A stretch of DNA of 64,000 nucleotides from Lujinxingia sediminis (lineage in GTDB: Bacteria > Myxococcota_A > Bradymonadia > Bradymonadales > Bradymonadaceae), in NCBI RefSeq assembly GCF_004005565.1, contig NZ_SADD01000002.1, positions 310,001 to 374,000 on the forward strand. The letters are read 5' to 3'. Below, piece by piece: positions 8,730 through 17,263 of the stretch (the stretch's first letter is position 1; each line of letters starts with the position of its first letter). The notes beneath the pieces were generated by a model, which had not been told where the DNA came from, ran no database searches, and saw only the letters and a program-made list of their open reading frames with translations. A program made the translations under genes and the position numbers.

Positions 8730-9089
8730 GAAAACGGAACCTTCCGCCCTTGGAGCCAAAAATTTACCCCGTGGGGCGGAACCTTCCGCCCTTTGAGCCA
8801 AAAATTTCACCCGTAGGGCGGAACCTTCCGCCCTTTGAGCCAAAAATTTTCACCGATGGGGCGGAACCTTCCGGCATGTGCCGCAAAATTTTCACCGATG
8901 GGGCGGAACCTTCCGGCATGTGCCGCAAAATTTTCACCGATGGGGCGGAACCTTCCGGCATGTGCCGCAAAATTTTCACCGATGGGGCGGAACTTTCCGG
9001 CCATAGCGCCAAAAATTTACCCCGTGGGGCGGAACCTTCCGCCCTTGGAGCCAAAAATTTCACCCCTGAGGCGGAACCTTCCGCCCGGC
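8730..9089. repeat. 42-bp tandem repeat with GGCGGAA-CC-TTCCGCC hairpins
   Basis: Nine copies have CGGAACC at 8735, 8777, 8819, 8862, 8904, 8946, 8988, 9030 and 9072: a 42-bp period with one 43-bp step. Each copy carries a GGCGGAACCTTCCGCC stem, or a variant whose right half forms CCGGCATGTGCCG. Between stems is an A/T-rich AAAATTTTCACC stretch. Because 42 is a multiple of three, long repetitive open frames appear on both strands; I read these as non-coding. It is unrelated in sequence to the GACC..GGTC family. Confidence 0.9.
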
Positions 9090-9100
9090 CAGACAAACGT

Positions 9101-9126
9101 TTGTGGCGACCGAGGATTGAACCCGG
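9101..9126 (-). other. tRNA 3'-end-like fragment
   Basis: On the minus strand this reads CCGGGTTCAATCCTCGG followed by TCGCCACAA. That is a T-arm with loop TTCAATC and a 5-bp stem (one G-U), then a plausible acceptor strand. No matching D-arm, anticodon arm or 5' acceptor strand is found upstream, so it is not a complete tRNA. It may be a chance match or a leftover attachment site. Confidence 0.35.
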
Positions 9127-9231
9127 GCCATTTTTCTTTCAGCGATGTGAACCCCAATCAGCCCCTGCGGCATCCTGACGCAGCGCATCATTTAAATGTG
9201 ACCCGCGCGAAAATTTCCTCGTATCTTTCCG

Positions 9232-9259
9232 TTGACACAAGAATGTGCGCTTTTATCAT
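9232..9259 (+). promoter_or_regulatory. sigma-70-type promoter of the efflux operon
   Basis: TTGACA is separated by 16 bases from TATCAT, in an A/T-rich stretch just upstream of the TetR operator. This is the clearest housekeeping promoter in the window. Confidence 0.75.
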
Positions 9260-9267
9260 CCCGTGCC

Positions 9268-9294
9268 TAACGCTCGTTAAGCTAACGGACGTTA
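9268..9294. promoter_or_regulatory. tandem TetR-type operator
   Basis: Two palindromes, TAACGCTCGTTA and TAACGGACGTTA, share TAACG/CGTTA arms and are separated by AGC, giving a 15-bp centre-to-centre spacing. They begin nine bases after the -10 box and precede the tetR-family gene, as expected for autoregulation. Confidence 0.8.
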
Positions 9295-9338
9295 AACAAG
9301 GCCCGCCCCATCCCTCTCTGTCGTACCGGCTTTGCTTC

Positions 9339-10043
9339 ATGAGTGCCCCCTCCCCTCCCGAACCGCCCTCCGCATTGATGGAGACCCTTGTTGAGAGCGG
9401 TCTCAACGAGAACGCCGCGCGCATCCTCATCGCCGCCGCACGTCTCTTCAGTCAGAAGGGCTACGCCGCCACCAGCGTGCGCGAGATCGTGCAGGAGGCC
9501 GAGGTCACAAACCCCATGCTCTACTACTACTTTGAGAGCAAAGAAGGGGTCTTTCAGCGCCTGCTCACCTTTGTCGTCGACGCACTTCATCAAGCGATTG
9601 AAGACGCCATCGCCAACCACACCACGACCTATGCGCGCCTCGACGCCATCGCCCACACCTTCTTCGACGGGGTGGAGATCGCCCCGGAGCTTGTGCGCTT
9701 TGTCTACGCGGTGCTTTTTGGGCCGGTGCAGAGCCGGCCGGTGGCCGACATCGTCTGTGTGCAGCAGAAGACCCACGGTCTTCTGCGCCAGGTCTTCGAC
9801 GATGGAATTGCCCATGGCGAGTTGGTACTGCACCCGGGTCGAAACACCCACTTCTTGAGCGATCAATTTATCGGGATGGTCAACAACCAGATGATGATCG
9901 CTTTTGGCATCCTCGAATTTATCGACGACGCCACCGAGTGTCGCCGGTCGCTCGACACCTATATCGGAGCAGGTGCCCGCGCGCGCCTGTTGGATTTCTT
10001 TTTTCACGGCGCGGGAACACTCGCCGCTCAGGAGACACCATGA
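9339..10043 (+). CDS. TetR/AcrR family transcriptional regulator
   Basis: This is a 234-residue repressor. Residues about 24-70 (ARILIAAARLFSQKGYAATSVREIVQEAEVTNPMLYYYFESKEGVF) form the TetR helix-turn-helix, broken here only by ordinary variation. The rest is an all-helical ligand-binding domain. The long upstream frame is only the in-frame reading of the 42-bp repeats; ATG 9339 follows a good promoter and operator. It is the first gene of a four-base-overlap operon with an RND adaptor and an RND-TolC fusion, so it very likely represses this efflux system until a substrate binds. Confidence 0.93.
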   Translation: MSAPSPPEPPSALMETLVESGLNENAARILIAAARLFSQKGYAATSVREIVQEAEVTNPMLYYYFESKEGVFQRLLTFVVDALHQAIEDAIANHTTTYARLDAIAHTFFDGVEIAPELVRFVYAVLFGPVQSRPVADIVCVQQKTHGLLRQVFDDGIAHGELVLHPGRNTHFLSDQFIGMVNNQMMIAFGILEFIDDATECRRSLDTYIGAGARARLLDFFFHGAGTLAAQETP

Positions 10044-11140
10044 CCCCGATTGCCTCGACTTCCCCTCTTCGACGCGCGCTGATGGCGCTGGCGCTCGCCA
10101 TGCTGGTGGGCGCGTGCAACTCCGAGGCCGCCGACACGCCGGAGCAGGCCCGTGTGGAGCTTCCGCCCACCCCGGTCAACGCGCTCACGCTTGAGGCGAC
10201 TGAGTTTACCGACACCTTCGATGTGCTGGGTACGGCCGAGCCGGTCGACGCGGTGCGCCTGATGGCGGAGGTTCCCGGCCGCATCCTTAACGCCTATGCG
10301 GAGGAGGGCGAGGAGGTGAAGCGCGGTCAAAACATCTTCCGCATTGATGTGGAGCTGGATGCCGCACGCATCGACCTTATGAACACCCAGGTCGACGCAG
10401 CCGATCGTGAACTACGCCGCCTCCAGCGCCTGCGCTCCGAGGGTCTGGCCACCCCGCAGCAGATCGACCAGGCGACCACAAGTCTGGAGAGCGCCCGCCA
10501 AAACCTGCGTCAGACGCGCATCGGTGTATCCAAAAACCGTGTGAAGAGCCCCCTGGACGGCTACCTGGTCAACCGCACCGCCGAGCCCGGCGAATTTGCC
10601 AACCCCGGGGTGGCCCTGGCCGAAGTCATTGTCTACGACACCATCGTGGTGCACGCCCAGGTGCCCGAGTCGGAGCTTCGCCACTTAAGCGACAGCGAGA
10701 CCATCGAGGTGCACTTCCCCGCCCTGCAGAAGTCCTTTGAAGGCACCATCCACCGCGTGGGCCTGCGCCCCCTGGGCGCTACCAGCACCTACCCGGTGGA
10801 AATCCGCATCGCCAACGAAGAGCTCGAGATTCGCCCCGGGATGCGCGCCAGCCTGCGCTTTGAGCGCGAGCATTATGAGCAGGTCATCATGGTCCCGCGC
10901 GAGGCCGTGCTCGAAGGCTACAACGCCCGCGAGACGATGGTCGTTGCCGAAGACGGCACCGCCGAGCTTCGCCGCGTGGAGATCGGCCCGGGTAACGCCA
11001 CCAACATCATGATCACCGAGGGCCTCAACCCCGGCGACCGCCTCATTGTGCGCGGCCACCGCGCGCTGGTTGCCGGCACCCGCGTCGATATCGTCGATGA
11101 TCCCCACGCATCGGCTTCGCAGGCCAAGGAGACGCTGTGA
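10040..11140 (+). CDS. RND efflux periplasmic adaptor (membrane fusion protein)
   Basis: This is a 366-residue lipoprotein (signal ending MLVGAC) of the HlyD/AcrA family. The order is a beta-barrel/lipoyl half (VPGRILNAYAEEGEEVKRGQ near residue 75), a short alpha-hairpin (about 105-160), the second lipoyl half (VKSPLDGYLVNRTAEPGEF) and a beta-barrel with the conserved GLRPLGATSTYPVEI stretch. The C-terminal membrane-proximal domain has VPREAVLEG. The start overlaps the TetR stop (ATGA) and has AGGAGA upstream. It joins the inner-membrane pump to the outer-membrane channel encoded by the next gene. Confidence 0.95.
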   Translation: MTPIASTSPLRRALMALALAMLVGACNSEAADTPEQARVELPPTPVNALTLEATEFTDTFDVLGTAEPVDAVRLMAEVPGRILNAYAEEGEEVKRGQNIFRIDVELDAARIDLMNTQVDAADRELRRLQRLRSEGLATPQQIDQATTSLESARQNLRQTRIGVSKNRVKSPLDGYLVNRTAEPGEFANPGVALAEVIVYDTIVVHAQVPESELRHLSDSETIEVHFPALQKSFEGTIHRVGLRPLGATSTYPVEIRIANEELEIRPGMRASLRFEREHYEQVIMVPREAVLEGYNARETMVVAEDGTAELRRVEIGPGNATNIMITEGLNPGDRLIVRGHRALVAGTRVDIVDDPHASASQAKETL

Positions 11141-14100
11141 GACTGACTCGTTTTGCCATCGATCACGCCGTCGCAGTCTATGTGTTGATCGTCTGCATCA
11201 TCCTCGGCGGCCTGCTCAGCTACCGCAGCCTCCCCAGGGAGGCTGCCCCCGACATCGCCATCCCTATCGTCATGGTTTCCACCCCCTACTTCGGGGTCTC
11301 GCCGGCCGATATTGAGACGCTGGTCACCCAGCCGATGGAGCGCCAGTTTAAAAACCTGCGCGATCTCAAAGAGATGACCTCCACCAGCGCGGAGAGCGCC
11401 TCGCTCATCGTGCTGGAGTTCGATCCGGAGGTCGATATCGACGAGGTCCTCCAGCGCATTCGCGTGGAGGTCGACAAAGCCAAACCCGATCTTCCCCCGG
11501 ACGCCGAAGATACCGAGGTCATGGAGATCAACTCCAGCGACTGGCCGATCCTTGTGGCCAACGTCGCCGGCGATCTCGACCCGGTGCGCCTCAAGGCGCT
11601 GGCTGAAGACATGCAGGAAGATCTCGAAGCGCTCCCCGGCGTGCTGCGCGTCAGCCTGGCCGGCGGAGTCGAGCGCGAGATCCACGTGCTCCTCAACCCC
11701 GAGCGCATGCGCCAGCTTGGCGTCTCGGCCAACGACGTCAGTCAGGCGCTGCAGAGTGAGAACATCAACCTGCCCGGCGGCTCCATCGACATCGGCTCGA
11801 TGAAGTACACCGTGCGCGTCGCCGGCGAGTTTGAAGAGCTCGAGTCGATGCGCCACATCGTGGTCAAATCGCCCGACGGAAACCCGATTTACCTGCGGGA
11901 TGTCGCCGAGATCGAAGATGGCTTTGAAGATCCCACCACGTTTAGCCGGCTGACCGTCTGGAAAGAAAACGCCGCTGGCGAGCGCGTGCCGGTGACCAAG
12001 ACCAACGTCAGCCTGGCCATCGTCAAGCGCAGCGGTGAGAACATCGTGGCGATCGCCGAGGCCGCCAAAGAGGTCATCGACCGCTACGATCAGCAGGCCG
12101 GCGAGAGCGTGCAGATCACGATCGTCAACGACATGTCCAAAAATATCGCGGCGACGGTGCGCGAGCTTGAGAACAACATCATCAGCGGCATGATCCTGGT
12201 GCTGCTGGTGCTCTTCTTCTTTATGGGCGGCGCGCGCAACGCGCTCTTCGTGGCGGTGAGTGTGCCGATGAGCATGCTCATCACCTTCCTGGTGCTCTCG
12301 ATGCTGGGCATCACGCTGAACATGGTCGTGCTCTTCAGCCTGCTGCTCGCGCTGGGGATGCTCGTCGATAACGCCATCGTCATCGTCGAGAACATCTACC
12401 GCCACGCCTCCAGCGGCAAAGATCGGGTCACGGCAGCCTACGAAGGCACCAAAGAGGTGGGCTGGGCGGTCATCGCTTCGACCGCCACCACGGTCGCCGC
12501 CTTCTTCCCGATGCTCTTCTGGCCGGGGGTAATGGGCGAGTTCATGGGCTTTTTGCCCCTGACGGTCATCATCACGCTTCTGAGCTCGCTCTTTGTGGCG
12601 CTGGTCATCAACCCCACCCTCTGCGCCACCCTGCTCAAGGTTCAGGACGGCGTCTCTTTCGATGAAGACTCAGTGCCCGATCTGTGGCTCTACCGCGCCT
12701 ACCGCAGCACTCTGGAGTTCGCGCTCAACCACCGCATCATTGTGGCGTTGATCGCGGTGGGGGTCTTTGTGGGCACGTTTATGATCTTTGGCGCGACCTC
12801 GCGCGGGGTGGAGTTCTTCCCGAAGACCACCCCGGAGCAGTTCAGCGTGCAGGTTACGCTTCCCGACGGCACCAACATCGAGGAGACCCGCAACACGCTT
12901 GAAAGCCTGCAGGGTCCGCTGGCCACCGCCCCCGATCTGGTGACGGCCTGGATCACCGATACCGGCACCCAGGGTGGCGGTCAGGCTGGAGGCGGCGGTG
13001 AAGCGCCGCATTACGGCCAGATCACCGTCGAGCTCAAGTCGATCGAAGAGCAGCCCGGCGATCCCAACGTCTTTATTGAGAAGCTGCGCCAGCTCTTCTC
13101 AAAAGTCCCCGGTGCCGAGATCATCATGGCGACCCAGAACATGGGTCCGCCCACCGGCGCTCCGGTCTCCATTGAGATCGCCGGCGAAGATCTTTCCACC
13201 CTGGCCAGCATCTCTCAGCAGGTCTTGCAGGAAGTTCGCACCATCGAAGGCGTCATCGACCTGACCGACAACCTGGAGCTGACTCGCCCCGAGATCCATG
13301 TCGAGATCAACCGGGCGCGCGCCGCCGTCCTCGGTCTGAGCACGCATTCGGTGGCGCAGACCGTGCGTACGGCCATCAACGGCAGCGAGGCTGGCGTCTT
13401 CCGCGAGGCCGATGAGGAGTACGATATCCTGGTGCGTCTTCCCGAAGATCGTCGCCGGGCCATCGCTGACATCAGCCAGCTGACCGTCGTCAACAAAGAC
13501 GGCGTGCACATCCCGCTTGTGGAAGTTGCCGAGGTCGTGGTGCGCGGTGGCAGCGGATCGATTCGACGTAAAGATCAGGAGCGCGTGGTCACCGTCAGCG
13601 GCAACGTCGCCGACGGCTACCTGCCGGCGGTGGCGCTGGCCGAGGCTCAAGAGCGTCTGGCCGACCTCAAACTCCCGGCTGGCTACGAGATCCGCTACAC
13701 CGGCGAGAGCCAGGATCAGGAAGAAGCTGCGGCCTTTTTGGGGAACGCCCTGCTGGCCGCCGTCTTCTTGATCCTGTTGATCCTGGTGACGCAGTTCAAC
13801 TCCATCGCCCAGCCTTTCATCATCATGTTCACCGTCTTCTTGAGCCTCATCGGCGTGCTCTGGAGCCTGATCGTCACCCAGGCCCCCTTCGGCATCATTA
13901 TGACCGGCATCGGCATCATCAGCCTGGCCGGGGTCGTGGTGAACAACGCCATCGTGCTCATTGACTACATCAACCAGCTGCGCGCCCGCGGCTGGGACCG
14001 CCGCGATGCGCTGATCCAGGCCGGTCTGGTGCGCTTCCGCCCGGTCATGCTCACCGCCATCACCACGATTCTGGGACTTCTGCCCATTGTCCTCGGTGTG

Positions 14101-15723
14101 AGCATCGACTTTATCGACCAGTCGGTGACCTTCGGCGGGGCATCGGTGGAGATGTGGGGCCCGATGGGCGTGGCGGTCACCGGCGGCCTGCTGGTGGCCA
14201 CACTGCTGACCCTTGTGGTGGTGCCGGTGCTCTACTCCATGTTCGATAGCCTCTCCGACCTCTCGCGACGCCTCTTTACGCGGGTGGCGGCGGCCGGGCT
14301 TGTGCTCTCACTGGTGATGCTGGTGCTGCCGGCCCTCGCCACCGCCCAGGATGCCCCGGCCGGAGACGATGCGTCCGCGCAGACGCAGTCCGACGATGAG
14401 GCAGAGCTCTTCCCCGAAGTCGACGATCCCGGTCAGATCGAGCGTCGCTCCCTGGACGACGCCGAGATCGAGAGCGCGGTCAGCATTGAGGTTGCCCGCA
14501 CGCTGACACTCGATGAAGCCCGCCAACGTGTGCGCGAGCAGTCCTTCGATGTGCGCCTGGCGCAGAACCAGGTCGACTCGGCCAACACGGTGATTCGCCA
14601 GGCGTACAGCGCGCTCTTTCCCCGCTTTACGGCCAGTGGCGAGTACACCGTCAACCAGGAAGAGGTGGTGCTGGACTTCGGTGAGGGCCTTCCCCCGGGC
14701 ATTGAGGTGCCCCCCTCGGTGATTCGGCCCAAGACCGACTACCGCTGGAACGTGGCGGCGTCGATGCGGGTGAACTTCCGCTCCTGGCCCCTGATTCGCC
14801 AGGCTTACGCCCAGCGTGATCTGGCTCAGGCCCAGGTCGAGATGACCCGCGAAGCGCTGGATCAGGCCGCCGTCTCGACCTACTTCAACCTGGTGATGGT
14901 GCGGCGCATGATCGACATCAGCGTGCAGCAGGCGCGCTCCGCCCAGACCGTACTCGGCTTTACCGAGGCGCAGGTTGCCGCGGGCACCGCCACCGAGTTT
15001 GAGCTCACCCGCGCGCAACTTCGCGCGGTGCAAACCCAGAAAGAAGTCGACCGCGCCCGCCAGCAGTACATCCAGGTGCGCAAAGCCTTTGCCGAACTTC
15101 TTCAGACCGGGGACGACTTCGACGTCGAGGTGCCCGAGCGCCCCGAGGAGGTGCAGGGCGACGATCTTGTGGAGCGCGCCGAGGAAAACCGCGCCGCCTT
15201 TGAGGTCAACCGCCTGGCCATGGAAGTCGCCGACCTGGGCATCGAAGATATCTACTACCAGTACCTGCCCTCGCTCTCGGCGACCTTTAGCTACGGCGGC
15301 GGAAAATCGACGGCGCTGGCGCCCGGCGACCCGCGCTGGGTGCTGATCCTGGGCGCCGAGTGGACGCTGTGGGACGGGGGGCTGCGCGAAGCGCAGCTCA
15401 AGCAGGCCCGCGCCCAGCGCGTCGCCGCCGAGCTGCGCCAGGAGCAGACGCGCCACCAGATCGCCTCGGAGATCGACCAGGCCCGCGCCGACGTCGAAGC
15501 CGCGCGCATTCAGCTCGACAGCGGCGTCACCGAGCTGGAGCTCGCCCAACGCGGCGTGGAGCAGGCCGAGACGGCCTTTCGCTACGGCGTCGCCACCCAG
15601 CTCGACGTCATCAACGCGCAAGATCAGCTCCGCCTGGCCCAGCTCGCCCGAGTTCAAGATGAGCTGCAGCTGGAGATGGCTGTCTACAACCTTCAGACCC
15701 TGGTCGAGGGGCTTGACCCCTGA
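11137..15723 (+). CDS. RND efflux pump fused to TolC-type outer-membrane channel
   Basis: The GTG start overlaps the adaptor stop. Residues about 1-1045 are a complete HAE-type RND permease: a first membrane helix at 8-28, two large periplasmic loops and the helix-4 motif GMLVDNAIVIVEN (Asp411; the second Asp of AcrB is Asn here). Residues about 1049-1068 form another hydrophobic segment after RRLFTR and end in LPALATAQ, like a cleavable signal peptide. Residues about 1115-1528 are a two-repeat outer-membrane efflux protein (LTLDEARQRV...; ELARAQLRAVQT...; QLDVINAQDQLRLAQ). No frameshift is needed. The two parts are normally separate proteins, so the hydrophobic hinge may be cut by signal peptidase I. 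Confidence 0.93.
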   Translation: MRLTRFAIDHAVAVYVLIVCIILGGLLSYRSLPREAAPDIAIPIVMVSTPYFGVSPADIETLVTQPMERQFKNLRDLKEMTSTSAESASLIVLEFDPEVDIDEVLQRIRVEVDKAKPDLPPDAEDTEVMEINSSDWPILVANVAGDLDPVRLKALAEDMQEDLEALPGVLRVSLAGGVEREIHVLLNPERMRQLGVSANDVSQALQSENINLPGGSIDIGSMKYTVRVAGEFEELESMRHIVVKSPDGNPIYLRDVAEIEDGFEDPTTFSRLTVWKENAAGERVPVTKTNVSLAIVKRSGENIVAIAEAAKEVIDRYDQQAGESVQITIVNDMSKNIAATVRELENNIISGMILVLLVLFFFMGGARNALFVAVSVPMSMLITFLVLSMLGITLNMVVLFSLLLALGMLVDNAIVIVENIYRHASSGKDRVTAAYEGTKEVGWAVIASTATTVAAFFPMLFWPGVMGEFMGFLPLTVIITLLSSLFVALVINPTLCATLLKVQDGVSFDEDSVPDLWLYRAYRSTLEFALNHRIIVALIAVGVFVGTFMIFGATSRGVEFFPKTTPEQFSVQVTLPDGTNIEETRNTLESLQGPLATAPDLVTAWITDTGTQGGGQAGGGGEAPHYGQITVELKSIEEQPGDPNVFIEKLRQLFSKVPGAEIIMATQNMGPPTGAPVSIEIAGEDLSTLASISQQVLQEVRTIEGVIDLTDNLELTRPEIHVEINRARAAVLGLSTHSVAQTVRTAINGSEAGVFREADEEYDILVRLPEDRRRAIADISQLTVVNKDGVHIPLVEVAEVVVRGGSGSIRRKDQERVVTVSGNVADGYLPAVALAEAQERLADLKLPAGYEIRYTGESQDQEEAAAFLGNALLAAVFLILLILVTQFNSIAQPFIIMFTVFLSLIGVLWSLIVTQAPFGIIMTGIGIISLAGVVVNNAIVLIDYINQLRARGWDRRDALIQAGLVRFRPVMLTAITTILGLLPIVLGVSIDFIDQSVTFGGASVEMWGPMGVAVTGGLLVATLLTLVVVPVLYSMFDSLSDLSRRLFTRVAAAGLVLSLVMLVLPALATAQDAPAGDDASAQTQSDDEAELFPEVDDPGQIERRSLDDAEIESAVSIEVARTLTLDEARQRVREQSFDVRLAQNQVDSANTVIRQAYSALFPRFTASGEYTVNQEEVVLDFGEGLPPGIEVPPSVIRPKTDYRWNVAASMRVNFRSWPLIRQAYAQRDLAQAQVEMTREALDQAAVSTYFNLVMVRRMIDISVQQARSAQTVLGFTEAQVAAGTATEFELTRAQLRAVQTQKEVDRARQQYIQVRKAFAELLQTGDDFDVEVPERPEEVQGDDLVERAEENRAAFEVNRLAMEVADLGIEDIYYQYLPSLSATFSYGGGKSTALAPGDPRWVLILGAEWTLWDGGLREAQLKQARAQRVAAELRQEQTRHQIASEIDQARADVEAARIQLDSGVTELELAQRGVEQAETAFRYGVATQLDVINAQDQLRLAQLARVQDELQLEMAVYNLQTLVEGLDP

Positions 15724-15731
15724 TCGTTGCC

Positions 15732-15777
15732 CCCGCACGACGCAGGTCGTGCGGGCAGAAATTCCCCCGAAAGGGGG
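15732..15777 (+). terminator. double hairpin after the efflux operon
   Basis: A 9-bp stem (CCCGCACGA/TCGTGCGGG, 6-base loop) is followed by CCCCC-GAAA-GGGGG. No strong U-tract follows, so termination is likely but not certain. Confidence 0.6.
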
Positions 15778-15970
15778 AGCAATCTTTGACCTCTATCCCA
15801 CATGTAATTACAGTGTGGGAGAGCAACCGCCTCTCTCAACATCAAACCCCTTAGAGATGGAATGCCTCCGGACGGCCATGACGTTTACCCGGCGTGTCTC
15901 GTTGGCGGATCCGAACCAATCTTAGCAAGGCGTTACTTGAACCTGAGAGCAGGTGATCAGACAAACGGAA

Positions 15971-16222
15971 GCTGATGAAGCCGGGGTTGGGGAAGATTCG
16001 TTATCAGCTCACCCCAAGAACTTCTCGCCACGAAGCGACAGCCTGTCGCACCGGCGAGGCCCGTCCCCCTATCAAGCCTGCTAACTTCGCGTTGTGGGCC
16101 TTCTCGCCATAGATTGTAGATGTACGATTCCTTCCACCTTCGCCAGACTTTGTGCGATCTGGGGTCTTACCACTACTTATCCGCTCCAAGGCGATATCTT
16201 CTCCAACCCCGGCTTCATCAGC
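15971..16222. mobile_element. 252-bp inverted-repeat element (MITE-like or structured RNA)
   Basis: A 27-bp arm (15971-15997, beginning GCTGATGAAGCCGGGG) recurs inverted at 16196-16222 with one mismatch. The 198 bp between them are less G/C-rich than the neighbours and hold no convincing gene. They do hold local stems: GCGACAG/CTGTCGC at 16035-16049, AGGCCC/GGGCCT at 16057/16101, and CCAGA/TCTGG near 16143-16160. The 10-mer CTTCTCGCCA occurs twice (16021 and 16100). It could be a non-autonomous insertion, or an RNA closed by a long terminal stem. No transposase or reverse transcriptase is adjacent. The flanking 15780-15970 stretch holds no gene I can support. Confidence 0.6.
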
Positions 16223-16276
16223 AGGTTCGCTAACCCGGCCCCTCGTAGGTACCTCGTTTCATGTATGGAGGATGAC

Positions 16277-16642
16277 ATGCGCATCACTGCAGTGCTGAAA
16301 TCGTCTCTTATGTTCGCCCTGGCCCTTCCCCTCTTCAGCTGCGGAGAGCCCTCGCGCGAGGACTACCGCGATGAGGCGGCCGATACCTTCTGCGATCGCA
16401 GCGACGAGTGCGGCGACATTGGAGAAGGGCGTGACTATGCGACCTACTCCGATTGCGTCATCGATCAAAAAGACCGCTTCAACGACATCTGGCCGGCCGA
16501 TGATTGCGGCAATGGTCGCATCAACGAATCGCAATTTGACCGCTGCCTCAGTCGCCTTGAGATCGCCGCCTGTGACGGCAACTGGCTCGACCAGCTCTCG
16601 GCGCTGGATGAGTGCCGCAAAGGCAACGTCTGCACCAACTAA
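16277..16642 (+). CDS. small Cys-rich lipoprotein
   Basis: This encodes 121 residues. The start at 16277 is chosen because GGAGG lies five bases upstream and it opens directly on a lipoprotein signal (ALALPLFSC). The mature part carries about eight cysteines in C-x(5)-C and spaced patterns (FCDRSDEC, DDCG, DRCL, AACD, DECRKGNVC), suggesting a disulfide-stabilised periplasmic or surface domain. A strong bidirectional terminator follows. Short Cys-rich lipoproteins of this kind are common and unstudied in myxobacteria-like genomes. I assign no function. Confidence 0.85.
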   Translation: MRITAVLKSSLMFALALPLFSCGEPSREDYRDEAADTFCDRSDECGDIGEGRDYATYSDCVIDQKDRFNDIWPADDCGNGRINESQFDRCLSRLEIAACDGNWLDQLSALDECRKGNVCTN

Positions 16643-16695
16643 GCGCATGCTCAACGCGGGGCCGTAGGTCTTCACATATGAGTCCGTGCGTGACG

Positions 16696-16737
16696 AGAAA
16701 AGCCCGCGCCACCTGATGAGGTGGCGCGGGCTTTTCT
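16696..16737. terminator. strong bidirectional terminator
   Basis: A perfect 18-bp stem (AGAAAAGCCCGCGCCACC and its complement) with a TGATGA loop has A- and T-tracts built into the stem ends, so it can work for both strands. It lies 54 bases after the lipoprotein stop. Confidence 0.92.
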
Positions 16738-17263
16738 GATCTGTACCGCCCTGCCCCGATACCTGCACACTCCCGGGCCGAACGATGAAGGCTTTGAGGC
16801 CTCGCGATCCACTGCTTAGAGCGCAGCCTGGCGTGTGGAACGCTGCCGAAGGTCTCTTCTTTGCCGCCCCATACACGAGGAGGCTCCCGAGAGGAATCTG
16901 TGCCCTGCGGCGGTCAACCGACGGCTCCGGAGGCTGTGCGCGGAGTGCGAAACGCCATCGGAAGTCTCCAGATGCCTGCGCACACATGAAGCGGGGCTCG
17001 GGAGACTCCTGATGCCGACACGCGGTACCCGGGAGCGTTCAGGACACTTCCGCTCGCAGCTCCGGTGCCTTGAGCTCTTATCGGGAGGCTTCCGAACGCA
17101 TTTTTCAAAACGTACGACCCGATCGGAAGCGCATAAACACAGGCGGATCGCCTTGCAGAGACGATTTTGGTCCGCCGAGCGCTGACACGCGTCAACGGCC
17201 CACCAGAGCTCTCGCGCGGAGGGCAAGCGCCACGGGCCCATTACCGAGCGGCCCGTGGACCAC
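16738..17263. other. gene-free stretch with degenerate GGAG..CTCC words
   Basis: Between two converging genes I see no credible gene; the open frames lack ribosome sites and look like G/C-rich noise. Short palindrome-like words recur at uneven 35-45 bp steps: GGAAGTCTCC near 16961, GGGAGACTCC near 17003, GGACACTTCC near 17041 and GGGAGGCTTCC near 17081. This may be a decayed repeat. Confidence 0.4.

Noticed and set aside
8764-9178. Repetitive proteins encoded across the 42-bp array on both strands
   Set aside because: Open frames exist only because 42 is a multiple of three; there are no ribosome sites and the frames are open on both strands.
15901-16110. Integron attC-like ends (GTTACTT near 15932, GTTGTGG near 16091)
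   Set aside because: Neither fits GTTRRRY and no paired R'' box is present.
16004-16189. 61-residue minus-strand frame inside the 252-bp element (contains GRNRT, as in frames antisense to tRNA)
   Set aside because: There is no ribosome site; it resembles the spurious frames found antisense to structured RNAs. I could not fold the opposite strand into a tRNA.
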